Below, piece by piece: positions 6,086 through 6,683 of a DNA stretch of 6,683 nucleotides. The first letter of the stretch is position 1. The number at the start of each line of letters is the position of its first letter. The notes under the pieces were generated by a model. It was not told the DNA's origin. It made no database searches and was given only the letters and a program-made list of their open reading frames with translations. Where the stretch lies: positions 1 to 6,683 of the forward strand of contig JAGBWH010000064.1 of assembly GCA_017629925.1 (NCBI GenBank), read 5' to 3'. Origin of the DNA: Clostridia bacterium. GTDB taxonomy: Bacteria > Bacillota > Clostridia > Oscillospirales > CAG-272. The translations under genes were made by a program, and so were the position numbers.

Positions 6086-6253
6086 TCACTCTTCGATATG
6101 GGCTGTGTCAAGGGCAAGTGTGGCAAAAACATAATCATCTGCCAACATATACACGGCGCACCTGCCTTCACTATCGTAGTCATGCCTGATGGTATCGAGT
6201 ACAACCTTGTCGGTCACGATCTCACCCGAAAGGGCAATCGCCACCTCCGTCAT
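6086..6253 (-). CDS. Unknown 55-aa protein, first ORF of the metal operon
   Basis: The minus-strand frame from ATG 6253 encodes MTEVAIALSGEIVTDKVVLD, continues through a charged middle and the beta-prone AVYMLADDYVFATLALDT, and ends HIEE. It is acidic, soluble, and has no signal peptide or Cys pair (one Cys). I do not recognise it. The frame is open back to 6352, but that start lies upstream of the -35 box at 6314-6319, so only a start downstream of the promoter is plausible. A GAGGAAAG lies about 16 nt before the ATG, longer than ideal, so the true start is uncertain. It is the first frame after a strong promoter and lies 66 nt before the HMA gene with no terminator between, which suggests co-transcription. 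It could be a small regulator, a leader peptide, or a fortuitous frame. Confidence 0.5.
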   Translation of the reverse strand: MTEVAIALSGEIVTDKVVLDTIRHDYDSEGRCAVYMLADDYVFATLALDTAHIEE

Positions 6254-6274
6254 ACAAATATTTTTGCTTTCCTC

Positions 6275-6297
6275 GTATACAACATATATAAGTATAC
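6275..6297. promoter_or_regulatory. Candidate operator: paired GTATAC sites at the -10/start region
   Basis: GTATAC occurs at 6275-6280 and 6292-6297, each a perfect palindrome and together an inverted pair separated by 11 AT-rich bases, spanning the -10 box and start site. Repressors of the ArsR/SmtB class (CadC, CzrA, SmtB) bind AT-rich dyads in this position at metal-efflux promoters. No such regulator gene is visible in the window, and the AT-rich context makes chance occurrence possible. Confidence 0.35.
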
Positions 6298-6319
6298 TCT
6301 TTTTGAGCGAAAATGTCAA
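6291..6319 (-). promoter_or_regulatory. Strong sigma-A promoter of the metal-efflux operon
   Basis: A perfect TTGACA (6319-6314 on the minus strand) is followed after exactly 17 bp by TATACT (6296-6291). It fires leftward into the 55-aa ORF, the HMA gene and the ATPase, with a start near 6284. It is the best sigma-A match in the window, and its strength suggests that expression is controlled by a repressor. Confidence 0.8.
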
Positions 6320-6336
6320 TAGAACAGACGATGTTT

Positions 6337-6683
6337 CCCCACCATATATCATCTGGGGCTTGTTGCGGTATATCCCTTCAGGAAATGACGGGCTTCGCCC
6401 TTATTGCATCAACACGAAGTGTTGTATAGACGCTCGTAGGCTCGCTATTCCGTCGCTTCGCTCCTTACATCAAGCCGCAGGCAAGATGCACGCTGGCGCG
6501 TGATGAGATCCACCCCTAAGGGGCTGATGAGATACAAGGGCGGCGAGCCGCCCTTGATGATATACGAATGTATATCTCGCCACAGGCGAGTTATACAGTC
6601 AATGATATGCCAAGCCTGCGGGAACCCCCCAAAGCTCGTCAAGCTCGCTTCGGGGAACCCCTACTGCGGCTTGGATAAACAAA
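6337..6683. repeat. Array of short palindromes with TGATGA-type linkers (non-coding, continues beyond the window)
   Basis: At least eight small stem-loops follow one another: 6337-6341/6354-6358, 6390-6393/6397-6400, 6410-6415/6419-6424, 6489-6493/6498-6502, 6513-6516/6520-6523, 6535-6544/6547-6556 (10-bp perfect stem), 6559-6565/6570-6576 and 6576-6581/6585-6590. Larger pairing of 6610-6616 with 6668-6674 encloses two GGGAACCC-type palindromes (6620-6627; 6652-6661). Linkers recur as TGATGAGAT (6501), TGATGAGATA (6525), TGATGATATA (6555) and ATGATAT (6602). Stem sequences differ while linkers are conserved, and no stem is followed by a T-tract. The frame at 6445-6642 is an artefact of the repeats. 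I have an impression of similar hairpin-linker strings in other Clostridia genomes but cannot verify it. Function is unknown. Confidence 0.7.

Noticed and set aside
6083..6111. Second promoter (TTGACA, 17 bp, TGAAAT) just before the HMA gene
   Set aside because: The -35 box is perfect but the -10 matches at only 4 of 6 positions, and it lies inside the end of the 55-aa ORF. It is possible as a minor internal promoter but too weak to list.
6254..6352. Upstream extension of the 55-aa ORF to an ATG at 6352
   Set aside because: The start would lie upstream of the promoter's -35 box, so the operon transcript could not contain it.
6445..6642. 65-codon minus-strand frame in the palindrome array
   Set aside because: It lies wholly inside repeated hairpins and linkers and has no ribosome binding site or domain-like sequence.
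6337..6683. CRISPR array
   Set aside because: The conserved part is only about 9-10 nt, spacing is irregular (24, 30, 47 nt), the variable parts are self-complementary, and no cas genes are visible.

Overview
The window most likely comes from an anaerobic, endospore-forming Firmicute of the Clostridia, with mid-range GC and an AT-rich regulatory background. The strongest evidence is a full-length forespore sigma factor, sigma-G. Strong purine-rich ribosome binding sites (AGGAG or AAAGGAG, 7-8 nt before ATG), sigma-A-type promoters and hairpin-plus-T-tract terminators agree with this. Species cannot be told from the sequence alone.

Layout: (1) At the left edge, on the minus strand, is the 5' end of an unrecognised zinc-ribbon-like protein with a clear extended -10 promoter. 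(2) A 473-bp AT-rich divergent intergenic region (223-695) carries that promoter, an orphan terminator-like hairpin and a good sigma-A promoter firing rightward. (3) A rightward two-gene operon follows: a CPA2-type cation/proton antiporter-like membrane protein (696-2123) and an MgtC/SapB-family protein (2135-2860), 11 nt apart. A strong hairpin at 2886-2944 ends it and appears to serve both strands. (4) On the minus strand comes sigG (3011-3796), with its own candidate sigma-F/sigma-G-type promoter directly upstream. (5) Also on the minus strand is a likely metal-efflux operon, read right to left: a strong sigma-A promoter (6291-6319) with an inverted GTATAC pair at its -10/start region, a 55-codon unknown ORF (6086-6253), a free-standing 72-aa HMA metal-binding protein (5801-6019), and a P1B-2-type Zn/Cd/Pb ATPase (3939-5801) overlapping the HMA gene by one base. 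A terminator at 3877-3928 ends it. (6) At the right edge (about 6337-6683) is a non-coding array of short GC-rich palindromes joined by TGATGA(G/T)AT(A)-type linkers, running off the window.

How the genes work together: the right-hand operon looks like a self-contained soft-metal detoxification unit in which the small HMA protein takes the place of the N-terminal domain the ATPase lacks. The antiporter/MgtC pair points to cation or membrane-energy homeostasis, but the antiporter carries Asp-Asn where the family normally has its ion-binding Asp pair. sigG is next to neither spoIIGA nor sigE in this window. The items I rate most worth following up are the palindrome array, the antiporter substitution and the split ATPase operon with its unknown leader ORF.
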